Position numbers and translations under genes: made by a program. The notes under the pieces are model-generated. The model saw only the letters and a program-made list of their open reading frames with translations. It was not told the DNA's origin and made no database searches. From Ryuthela nishihirai (Eukaryota; Arthropoda; Arachnida; Araneae; Heptathelidae), in assembly GCA_038380435.1 (NCBI GenBank), contig JAWZYU010000017.1, forward strand, positions 21,761,283 through 21,825,282: DNA of 64,000 bases, given 5' to 3'. This document shows positions 40,301 through 52,300 of the stretch, in pieces. Numbering within the stretch: the first letter of the stretch is position 1; each line of letters opens with the position of its first letter.

Positions 40301-43300
40301 AGAGCTCTAAAGTGGACAATATCATGTTACAGAACTCGTCGCTGATCTCCAGAATGAACAATTTGGCAATCATGACTGATATTTCCCTGGCTAATTACAA
40401 TGAGAGCTCCAAGAAAGTGAATTCGGAAGAAACAGCAAATATGACCTCCTCGGGTCATGTGTTTTGCTGGAGACCCGAGTGGCGCCATCGGATGGTAGAT
40501 GAAAACAGCACAGGAGGTGTCGGCAACAAAGTGAGTCTTGTCTTGGCTCCTGCACTTGCTGCTTTAGGTCTCAAGGTCCTTATGATCTCCGGTCGTGCTC
40601 TCCAATTGACGGGAGATACTCTGGACAAATTGGAATCCATCCTTGGCTTCACAGTCGACTGCACTAAAGATAAAATCGAGCAGATGATGGAAGACGTCGG
40701 ATGCTGCATCGTAGGACAGACAGAGGAGCTGGTGCCAACAGATATGGAGATTTACCGCTGCAAGGATCTGATGGCTACCATAGATAGCGTTCCTCTAATG
40801 ATATGCTCAATTGTGTCCAAAAAGCTGGCTGAAGGAGTGTGTGCTTTGGTTTATGATGTTGAATTCGGAAAAGGAGCTATTGATCTCATCAGTACAGAAG
40901 ATGTTGCTGTTGATTTAGTTAAGAAAGTGGTTGCAGCATCACAAGCTCGTGGAATGAAGAGTTTGAGTTGTTCAGCTGTTATCAGCAACATGGATTCACC
41001 TCTTGAAAACTCTGTTGACAACTCTCTGGAAGTGATGGAAGCTGTTCAGTGTTTCCTTGGTGACGGATCCTTGGAACTGCAAGAGCTCGTCGAAGAGTTA
41101 GGAGGAGAACTTCTGCGTTTGGTGAACATTGTGGATAATAGGGTAGATGAAGCATCACGTGTCCGCAAGGTTCTGCATAACGGCAATGCTTTGAACAAGT
41201 TTCGTAACATGTTAATAGAACAAGGAGTATCTGAAGATGTTGCAAGCTGGCTATGTGAAGATAAAACAGAAAAAATATTGCTAGCAGCCCGACACATCAC
41301 TGATTTCACTTATACAGGAGAAACAGGTAAGGTTGTCGGATTAGAAGCTGCAGTTCTAGCAAGAGTATGGAAGGAGGAGATGGACCGAAGAGCTAAAAAG
41401 AATTATGGAGCTGATATTATATTTGTGAAGCACCTTGGGGATCAAATGGAATCAGGTGAAACATGGCTGAAGGTTCATCACGACAGTTCTGAATTAAGGG
41501 AAAGTCAACTGACAAAAGGGTCAGACTGGAGGATGAAACTTCTCCCTAGATTTTATGTCACTAATGACTTTCATTCCTTATTACTCTTGATAGAAGTAAA
41601 AATCCAAAGAAGAAAATTTTCGACAAAGAAGAAAACTTTTTACAGGTTTTGCACGAAAACTCTTAGTCGATTCTTCTCCCTGCAGAGACATAAACGTGTT
41701 CACAAGGGCTATAGGCCTTACACGTATTATGTTTGTGGACGAGGCTTCAGTCAGAAAAGAAATCTACGTCATAATGAGATTCGCTTTCATTTTGACACAG
41801 ACGTGGTATATCGCATTCGTCGATGTCCAGCTACAAAGTGCAAGGTGGTTCACGTGGATCATTTGACCCCGTTTCATCGAAGAACTGAAGAAGCTTTGGA
41901 ATCCAGAATTGTTCGGGACGAACAAGACCTAGGAAGGGGGCAGTGTTACGACAGAAGAATCTGGCAACCGAAAGCAAAGTTTCAGCCAACGAATAAGAAC
42001 GTTGGGAGAATTTGGAGAAGAAGAGTGGAGCGTTAACGGTCGTTTTGTATTGTAACGGTCGTTGTGTTGTAACGGTCGTGAGTTCGAAAATGGACGGTGA
42101 GCTGTTCTGAGACAGTGCGCGTAAGTATCAAGAAGTAACTTGATGTGTTGTGTATACGCGGAAGGATAAAAGTGGGATCTTTTATCGTTAAGTATCAAGA
42201 AGTAACTTGATGTGTTGTGTATACGCGGAAGTATAAAAGTGGGAACTTTTATGGCTAACTTCGAATGTCTACACGGACTGTCTTTTTGTTCGGCTAGTGT
42301 GTGAAAAGTTATTAGCACAGGACGAGAATTGGTTTACGAGTGAAGATCTTCGGGTGACCTGGTAAATCAAGTAAAAGGTAGTATTTTAGTAAAATACACA
42401 GAGCTGAGATTGTGTGCTCTACGCAGGAAGATTGATGACTTGTGCATGTTAATAGTTGATTTGTTAATAAGATACTTCATCCATATTTCCTTTGTAACAA
42501 TTTACCTTGTATTGAATTTGGTTTTGAAATATAGCTTTTAATACTCACGCTCAGTGGCTATCCATTTTTGTGATCCGCAACAATATAGTTATTTACATTT
42601 CAAATGGAAATAGGAAAAACTATGAATGTCCTTCATGATAAGTCCTTCATGCCAACAAGATTGCTTCAAACACTACACTCAATAAACTTGGGTTGTTTTA
42701 CCTATGACTGGGAGGAGAGGAACAATGAGCAAAATGGTCAGGTCATAAAGACCCAAAGACTTTCAGAGCAGTATAGGGGGAGGAAATTTGCTGGGCAACT
42801 TGTTAGGAAGTAGATGAGCAATAAACAAATATGTTCTTTTGTTACTGTCCAGCATGTGCTTAAAATGGCTTAATATATGAATCCCTGTATATTATATATT
42901 ACAAACTCTTCCATAATTATGAAATTCACATCATAAAATTTCTACAACCCACAACCTGTATCTTTAACCCTTCCAGTGTTCAGCCTGAAAAACTGGTCTC
43001 CATCCAGAGACCAAGCTATTTTCTCCCTATGCTCAGTCAAAAAAAATTAACATTAAAACTTTTTTGCCAAATAACTGATGAATGGAATTATGGCATGTTG
43101 TACACCAAATTAATCAGCATTTAATTCTGGATTTTTTGAAAATTAAGTATTTACAAAAAAGATGATATGTTTTATTTTAATAGAACTTTGAAATGACATT
43201 TATAGCTTCTCAGAAATGGCAATCAGATGGCTTTATAAAATTATTTATATTGTAGTTTAATAAAATATGCATCAAATTAAAAAACAAAATATTATTTTTC

Positions 43301-46300
43301 AAGCCTGAATTATACATTTTTATAAGACACATATATAAAAAAATTACAACGGCAATTTTTATTTAAAAGGAAACGATGATGTGGACACTGGAAGAGTTAA
43401 AGGTAAATCTAGAAAACTTAGGAAACTACCCATAAATGTTAAAAGCACTAAATTAACTGCATTTAATTTCCTTTCTGACTAGTCAAACCATTCCACTATT
43501 TTTTCCCTCTGTGTGTATACAATGAAATGTCAGTATAACAAATTCAAATGGGTGACCAAAATACACTAAGCCCTTGATTTATGCCAAGGTTAGGTTCCTG
43601 GATATGCCAGTGCATATCAAATTAGCATGAATGAAACCCAAATTATAATGTATTTCAATGAGATGTGTTCCATGTGTAGGAAAATTGAGGCTCTTTTATG
43701 CAATAATACAAAAATTTTAATGTTTCAAACGTAAACACTATATGCATGCATTAAAATCACATTTATTTCATATGTAAATGTATAATATAAATAGGTAGGC
43801 ATTACTGGCGAGAGGAAGGTCCCAGTTGTGGATCTTCTGCTATTTTCGGATCAAAGGCTTTCAAGATTTCTTTTCAAAATAAGAAGGAGAGTTGTTTGCA
43901 TTGCACTTTTCATGTTGGCTGAACTTATAATCAGCCAAGATCTAGAGCTCTAGACATATGATGGAATGAAAGACCAGCAAAAAGATCTGGCAACACCCTA
44001 GAGTGAAACCTTCTATGATTTTAAGCAGGGTTAGCAACAGCATTTGTCAGCAGTGAGGTAACTATTAACAAGATGCACCATTGTAAGACAACTGACAGAA
44101 TCTAGGTTGTAGTTATGATCACTGCTTCACCACTCACTCTAACCCATCAACCAAAAAATTTACAGTGATGTTAGGTTAGAATCAATTGGAGTGATGATTG
44201 GTGTCGCTTTGCCTTTAGTGATGAACCTTGATACTGTTTGGGATTGATGATTAATAGATTCACATTTGTAGATGTTGTGGTGCCCAAGTTGCTCTTTCTT
44301 CAATTTGTGTCATACAGAACAAATGCTGGGAGGCACCTAATTTGATGTCTCAATCCACGACAAAATTCAGCTTGTTTTCATCAACGGATTCAATGAAAAT
44401 TAACAGCATCCTCAGATCAGTTGCATTCATGTTCCTCAATTATTGGGTGCCATCCTTCAGCAAGATAATGCTCTAACAAGTACCAAAGGCATCTCAAGAG
44501 AATGCCTGCATAACAAGGACATCAGTTCCTGGCCTGCCAGATCCCCTAATTAATAATCTATTAAGAATGTCTGAAATATTGGTACAACAATCTACTACAC
44601 AATTTTGTCTATCACAAATTGGGGAATCGAGTCATTGAAGCATCAATTGCAGGAAGCTGTAAGCCTCACCCCCACCCCCCTTCCTCCTAGTAATCACCCT
44701 GTAACCCCAGTAATCAGACACCTGTTCGAGTCAGTGACATGTCACTGCATGTATTGCCACAATTGGGGGGTCTTATCATATACTGATATGTGTTGATTCT
44801 GAAATTAAATTATATTTTGTTTTGAATCCTTTCTTGCCCTATTGATAACATGCCAAGTTTTTCACCTTTTCAGGATGGGGCATTTTTTATGCAATAGTAT
44901 TTCATTATGCAAATTAGTTTTGAATATATGATTGGCATTAAACATTTTTAACTTACTATTTTTCACTTCACAGAGTCACTAACTAATGAAGCCAAAGTTC
45001 TTAGAATAAAAAAAATCTGTACTTACTGACAGTAACCTCCATGTAACAGGCCGTACAATATATGGAATACCAGACCAGCTAAGTTCATGTAACTCTTCTG
45101 AAAAATATACATATTCCTAAACACTCTATAAACACAAAAAGTATTTATAAAAGATTTAGGTTAACACTGTGAGCCTATGCTTTGATCTAAGAAAACTATG
45201 TTTTTGAATATAATGCAACAATTAAGACTTTATATAATTCAACAGAAAAAACTGGTTAGTACTTTTGTTGCCTTTATTATTTATATCTTTATATTGACTT
45301 ATTATGCCTTCTATTGGTTTTATATTACTTATAATTGCATATAACTGTTAGGAAAAAAGAGATATAACAATTTTTTAATGGAGAAATTGTACATATTACT
45401 TTTATACATTCTATATAACAAACACCTCACCAATATCTGTGTAACATATATTAAGATACATTGAATTGTTTTTTTTTAAATTATTTTATTCGACTATTGG
45501 GCTTATGTATACAAGAGTGTGTGTGTGTGGGGGGGGGGGGGGTATACAAGGTAATCTATTTAGTTGCCATGATGGGTTTTCATCCTCAACACTACATGTG
45601 ACCTGAAGGCCAAGAAATGTAGGCAAATTATATGCAAACTGCATTCAAATTTGCTGCTATATGAGCCTCTCAGAAGCCAAACTGATCAACTCCACAAAAA
45701 GTTGAGAAAACTGATGATTCTCCAAGATTTAATTTTAAAACTTTGCATGAAATATACAAAGAAATATTATATAGAGTAATATTATATATATAGGTTCTTT
45801 ATTACAGATGTAATATATAAAAATAACATGCTTGGGTACTAAAATTGCGAAATTTACAAAAAAGTGGAGTTGATAAGTTTGGATTCTGAGAGGCTCATAT
45901 GTTTTTTAATATTATTAAATAATAAGTATATATTATTAGAAAATAAGTATATAATACTAAATATGCTTAAAATTACTCTATAAACAGTGTAGATGCTATA
46001 CTAGTCATGTGATATTGAGGAAAACAATCAGCTTGTTGACAACTAATGGAGTAACTGACAGTCGTACATTAGTGCTGTCAATTTCAAGTTAATAGTCATA
46101 TCTGCATTGGCTTTCATTAATGCATTCTTCTTGAAACAGTCTCTTCAGTTGTACAAAGAGGAAAAGTCCATAGTGTGCACTGTTCCTCACAGTAGCTGGT
46201 GCTTTCACAGGTCTGGTGTTGCTGCTTTTCACTCACTGGGGACTGAAAGCTCTTTCGTGCTGTGGTACGAGTCACTGCATGTCAGAGAATTCTGAACTTA

Positions 46301-49300
46301 GCACTCCTATTAGTGCACTGAGCTGGTTGATTATACAAGATACCTGTGACTAGGCATAGCTATTCATTTCATGCCATCTGCTTTGGCACATTTTCAGGCA
46401 AGTAATGTCCATGGTAGTGTGATGTATTGGAAACACAATGCCCTTGATCAGTGGATGTGCATGTGAGCTGCATGGAATTGCCAAAGTGTGCATCCACTGA
46501 TCAAGTGCATTGTGTTTCCAATACATCCAACTACCGTGGACATTGCTTGCCTGAAAATGTGCCAAAGCAGATGGCATGAAATGCATAGCTACACCTAGTC
46601 ACAAGTATCTTGTACAATCAATCAGCTCAGTGCACTAATACGGGTGCAAAGTTCAGAATCCTCTGATATGCAGTGACTCATGCTACAGAAATACTAAACC
46701 TTGCAACCTTGCTCAACACAGCAAGACCTGTCCTGTACCTTTGAGACAGTAGAGTGCTTATTAATAATACTACACCATGAAAGAACTCTGTCTCCAATGA
46801 GTGAGAAGCAGCAACACCAGACCTGTGAAAGCACTAGCTCCTGTGAGGAACAAACACATTATGGACTCTTCCCCCTTGTACAATTGAAGAGGCCATCTCA
46901 AGAATGCAGTAAAACACCAATGCAGGTATGACTAATTAATCTGAACTTCACTACACTGACATATGACTATCAATCACTCCATTAATTGTCAATGAGCTGA
47001 ATGTTTTTCCCAATACCACGTGACTAGTATAGCACCTACAATGTTTATAGAGTAATTTTAATTTAATTCTATATACCGTGTTTATTCCTTCGATTATTAA
47101 ATATGCTTATATAGTGAAAACAAAGTACAAAAAATAAATAAAAATAACTTAATAAAACTTCTTTCATACATAATTTTTTTAAGCAGTAGAGAAATGATAC
47201 TTAGCTAACTCTAAATGTCTACAGTTGAAAAGATTTTTACCTGTTTGTTATTAATTATTCAATATCTCTTAATAAATCTGCCTAAATTGGCAAGATGTAA
47301 ACACAAAATATCCTATGTTGTTTGAACAGTGATGTTTGAAGAACAAACTTTTAAGTGATATTATGTAGTATTAAAGTAAAAAAAAAATTAATTTTAAGTG
47401 ATATTATATATTATTTAAGTGATATTATGTAGTGTACTGTATGTCTGGCTACAGCATATTGCAAATAGAAAAAAATGTAAAAAGTGAAACTAAAAACACT
47501 TATTACAGTTACAACTGTCTTGGAACAATTTAAAATAAGGTACATTGAATATTATTAAAAATAAAGTACATTGATATTATTTAAAATAAGGTACATTGAT
47601 ATTATATATTGGTCTGTAAATGGTTGATAGGCAGTCACTGGAAGGAGAGCTATGCACCAATCGCCTGTGATGATGCATAGAACTGGCCAGGCCTAGCACC
47701 TAATGTCTGACCCCGCCTTCTCGTGGTGCAGACCGTTAGCACCTTTCAAAAGAGATACTCTCTTGTGGAAGTAAATGGAAGAAGAGGGCTGCCAGATTAG
47801 TGTGGCCTACTAATCTGGACAACTATGGCTACTTTTCTTTTTTTTTCTACCCTGCTGAGGAGTGGTCAACCACACAGGGTTCTGATGCTGACCATATAAA
47901 CCCACTAAATTGAATTATGGCTCTGAGCTTGATTATGGATCCTGAATTTACTGCACTGGTGGGCTTCTGTGGAGGGAAAATCCTCCACTGTGTTTTCTGT
48001 TTGTTTGTGGGTTGACAGCCCCAAGTGAATAGATTCACAGGATATGTTTATCAGCTGGTGGATAATCCTGAGCAGAGGTCATCGCAGGCACCTGAACTCT
48101 TTGCTTCTACTGGCATCATCAAATTCTACATTGGGGGAAGTCTTCCAGTGCAGATGGCTTCAGCCTTTAGTGGTAGGGGGAACGGGTCTTTGCCTCATGT
48201 CTGTGATTAGGGGGCTGCTTGATATTGTCGCCATTTCCTCTCTTCATAAATATAGTTTCTTTAAACATCCCACTAACCATTTTTTCTCCATAGGTAGTTG
48301 GAATGTGAGGACTCTGCACAGAGCTTTTTCTCTTGATGTCCTCATACAAGAATTCCACCATTATAATTTAGATATTCTCAGCTAGCAAGAGACCAGATGG
48401 ACAGATAAAGGTCAAATTCTTAAAAATAATCTTAAATTTCTCTTTTCAGGGAGGGAAGATAATAACCATCACAAAGGTGTTGGTCTGCTTCTCAGCAGAC
48501 ATGCTAGTGATGCTCTTCTAGGATATGAGTGCATTAATGAAAGATTTCTTACAGCAAAATTTCAGACAAGCATTAAAGACTTGCAATGTTATTTACTGTT
48601 ATTCTCCCATTGAGAATGCCGATGAGGATAGGTTTTACGAATAACTTCAGGATATTTTGAATTCTGTCAAGGAGATATTACCCTTGTACTAGGTGACTTC
48701 AATGCCAAAGTTCGTACTGACACTGACCTTTGGGGAAGGGTGATAGACACTTTTGGTATTGGTAGCTGCAATGGCAATGGGCAACATCTTCTACAGGTAA
48801 GTAAACTCAATGGTTTCAGAATAACTAACACTTTACAAACACCGTGACATACATAAGTACACATAGGCTTCACCTGATGGGCTGCATAAGAATATGATTG
48901 ATTACATATTAATTAACAACAAATGGGCTAGTTCTGTTAGGAATACCAGGTCATATAGGGGAGCTGAAATTGGATCCAACCATTTCCTTGTTAAAAATGT
49001 CTTGCAACTTAAACTTAATAAGTGTTGTGCTAGGGTTAAAAAATTTACCTTTAATATTGAAGCTCTGAAAAACCCAGTTAAAAGCTAAAGCTTACTATGA
49101 TAGGTTGCTTAGTCATTATGACAGTCATGGTTTGCTTACCACTGAAGTTGAGGAAGAATGGGGCCATTTTAAACAGGTTTTTTCGGAAACTAACAGTACC
49201 CTTTTAGGAAAAAAGGGTTAGAGGAGGCAAAATTATTTGAGTGATAAGGCACTTGAGCTTATTTCAAAAAGGAGGACCTGCAGGAATGTCCTTAATCAAT

Positions 49301-52300
49301 ACCCTACTAGTCCTAATAGAAAGCATTACAGAGAACTTAATAAATGTGTAAAGGATCAGTTAGCTGCTGATAAGAATCTTTGGCTTGGCTGACAAAGCCA
49401 AGGAAGCAGTTAAACAGCACAACAGCAGAGAGCTGTACCAGATAGTTAATGTTTTGTGTGGGTAGAAAACGGACAGGTATACAGGAATTGAAGGATAAAC
49501 AAGGTAAGGTTATAGAAGGTGAGGATTTTGTCATGGCTAGGTGGGCTGAGCTTTTCAGTGATGTTCTAAACAATGTGGTTAGTTCTATTCCCATTATTTG
49601 TAATGATGATAGATTCATTGTTGGCTTTAATGTTGGCCCTATAACACAATCTGAAGTTAGTTTGGCTATTTCTAAACTTAAACTTCATAAATCCCCACGG
49701 GTAGATGAAATTACTATGGAAATGCTTAGAGCTGGGAATGTTTCGATTACCACTTTGATGACTGAAAATTTGAATATCTTTTATGATAAAGGCATGGTCC
49801 CTAAAGATTTTACCAGAGCTGTTATTATCCCTATTTTCAAAAAAGGTGATCGCAGTTGTTGTGATAACTATAGGGGTATCAGCCTACTCTCTGTTCCAGG
49901 TAAAGTTCTTTCCATGATTGTGCTTAATAGAATTAAGAATCTAGTTGACAGTCAATTGCATGATGAGCAATGTGGATTCAGAAGTGGTAGGGGATGTGTG
50001 GATCAGATATTTTCACTTAGGCAGATTCTTGAGAAATGTTTAGATTTTCAGAAACCTTTGGTTGTTAGCTTTGTTGATTTCAAAAAGGCTTTCGACTCTG
50101 TTGATATACCAGACAAGTTAGTTAACATAATGAACGCTCTATATAATACTAAATCATGTGTGAGAGTTAGTAAGGCTTGTAGTAATTGGTTTAACATTGC
50201 TTCTGGTGTTTGACAAGGGTGCATTTTGTCTCCTTTTCTCTTTAGTTTGGTTACTGATTATGTTATGTGAAATTCACTTCAAGGGAAAGATTTTGGCCTT
50301 AAATGGGCTGGAGATACGAAAATTTCTGATTTAGATTATGCTGATGATTTAGCCCTTTTGGCAAATGATGTTGATGAGATGAACTCTTTCATTAGGGCTG
50401 TTGATGAAACTGGTAGTAGAGTAGGTTTGGTTATAAACAGAGAGAAACCTAAGATGAAAATTGGTCAGGCAGGCTATGATTCAGTTAATCTGAATGGTTG
50501 CAGTCTTCAGCAGTTGTTACAGTTTAATTAATTATCTTTTGAGCTATGTAACAGGTACTGGTGATGTGCAGCATGAGATTAACAGACAAATAGGGATTGC
50601 TACTGAGACTTTTAAGAATCTATGGAGAGTGTGGAGAAATAGGCATATACACCTAAAGACTAATATTAGACTGTATAATAGTTTGGTTCTTTCTAGGGTT
50701 AGTTATGATAGTGAAACTTGGACACTTTGTAAACAAGATAACAGAAAACTAGATGCTTTTGATTCTAGATGTTTATGCAGCATCTTGGGCATTAGGTGGT
50801 TCACCTTTGTAACTAATGATGAGGTTAGGCAAAGGAGTCGGCAACTCCCTTGAAGCAGCATATTGTGCAGAGAGAGACTCCGCTGGTTTGGCCATGTTGC
50901 ACGTATGGATAATTATAGATTGGCGAATAGGGTTATGAACAGTGTGCCTAGAGGCCTCAGAAAGAGGGGGAGACGTAGGATGCGGTGGGCAGACAATGTC
51001 AAACAGGACCTTGTTAGAATTGGTGTGCAGTGGCCGAATGCAGCAGATGTAGCTCAGGACAGACATGCTTGGAGAACTAAATTGCACGGTCTGGTTGGAC
51101 CTCAGTAGCCCATGGCTGCTTGATGATGAGGAGGAGGAGGTTGACAACGACAACGATATTGATATATATTATTTAACTACATTTCTTTATTGTGTATTTG
51201 TTAAAAGTAAGTGATGGTATATGTTTATATAAATAAATATAAAAAAGAAGTTTTGTGATATTTTAATAAATTATTAATTTGCATTTCTTTTACACAATTT
51301 TGTATATTTCAGTTAGTTTGCACTGCCAACAAAAAAATGGCTAAATTTGGTTGTAGACACTAACACTTCTGTTACATTCCCAAACTTCAGGACATACAGT
51401 TTAATAAATATGAAAAGTGTACAAATACTGTCTAATTATTGAATTCAAATTGCACTGTTCACAAATGCTATTTCTCGGTTATATGCTTTATTGCATTTTC
51501 AACAGTAGACCAAGCCAAAGCATTGTCCATGACTAGCTTGCTATTGTACATCATATCGAAGGTGGCCTGAAATTTTGAAAGGAAGTTTGGCATAAAAACA
51601 ATTGTCAGCAGATCATCAATTATCCAGTTCCTTCAGTAGGAATGGTATGCCAGATAATCACATCTTATTTATTGAGGAATTAGAAAGCTCAAGATTATCT
51701 ACTAATGCATCTACTTTTCTTAAAAATATGTGACTGAAACTAATACATAGTTCAAAACATCTCTGAAATGCTCAGCCCACTTTGCCAAGACAGAATCTTC
51801 ACCTTCAGCAACTTTACCATATTCATTCCTCAATTCCTGCATGCCAATCTGTTTTTCTCACTATGTATTACAACTCTGTTGTTGTGACATCTAGCTGCAT
51901 TCTTTGCTTCGTCATACAGGTTATCAAGCCAAGGAATCCTATCAACCTTCAAAAGGTGCTTTAGACATCTATCAAGCTATCTGTAATGCTGTCTAAGACT
52001 ACAGAGTATTGAATAAGTTTATTAATGCACTGTTTCAATAATAAACTCCATCAGGGTCAAGATTTATCTCCAAAAAAACTCCCTACCCTGCCCTCAGTCA
52101 GTAGAGGATATTAATGGGCTTTGAGAGGCCACCATCTGTCAAATGGGACATTAAGTTGTGCTTCATGTGTGGGAGAGAGATACCCCATACTCATTAAAGA
52201 ACACGCTGGATGTCCTTGCTGGTAGGCTACCATCTGTCTCTTAACACTATCCAGTGGATCCCCTTCCCCCAACCTTCTCTGAGCCCTCAGTGTCCTTGTG

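Larger units (their letters stand above)
38220..42582 (+). mobile_element. LTR retrotransposon carrying a captured thymidine phosphorylase
   Basis: A 4363-bp element: 639-bp LTR, 2-bp gap, primer-binding site, one 1048-codon frame, polypurine tract, 639-bp LTR. By eye the LTRs show no differences, indicating a recent insertion. ATAT at 38216-38219 and 42583-42586 fits a 4-bp target duplication, although the AT-rich context makes this weak. The end of the frame is a Gypsy-type Pol C-terminus (VVYRIRR...[11 protein letters not shown]). Protease, reverse transcriptase, RNase H and integrase core are absent, so mobility must depend on proteins from a relative. It lies in an intron of TBC1D22, antisense to the gene, 33 bp from a Tc1 end. 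Confidence 0.93.

Noticed and set aside
41640..41800. Functional C2H2 zinc-finger pair
   Set aside because: Each finger lacks one of its two zinc-binding cysteines, so it is described only as a decayed remnant.
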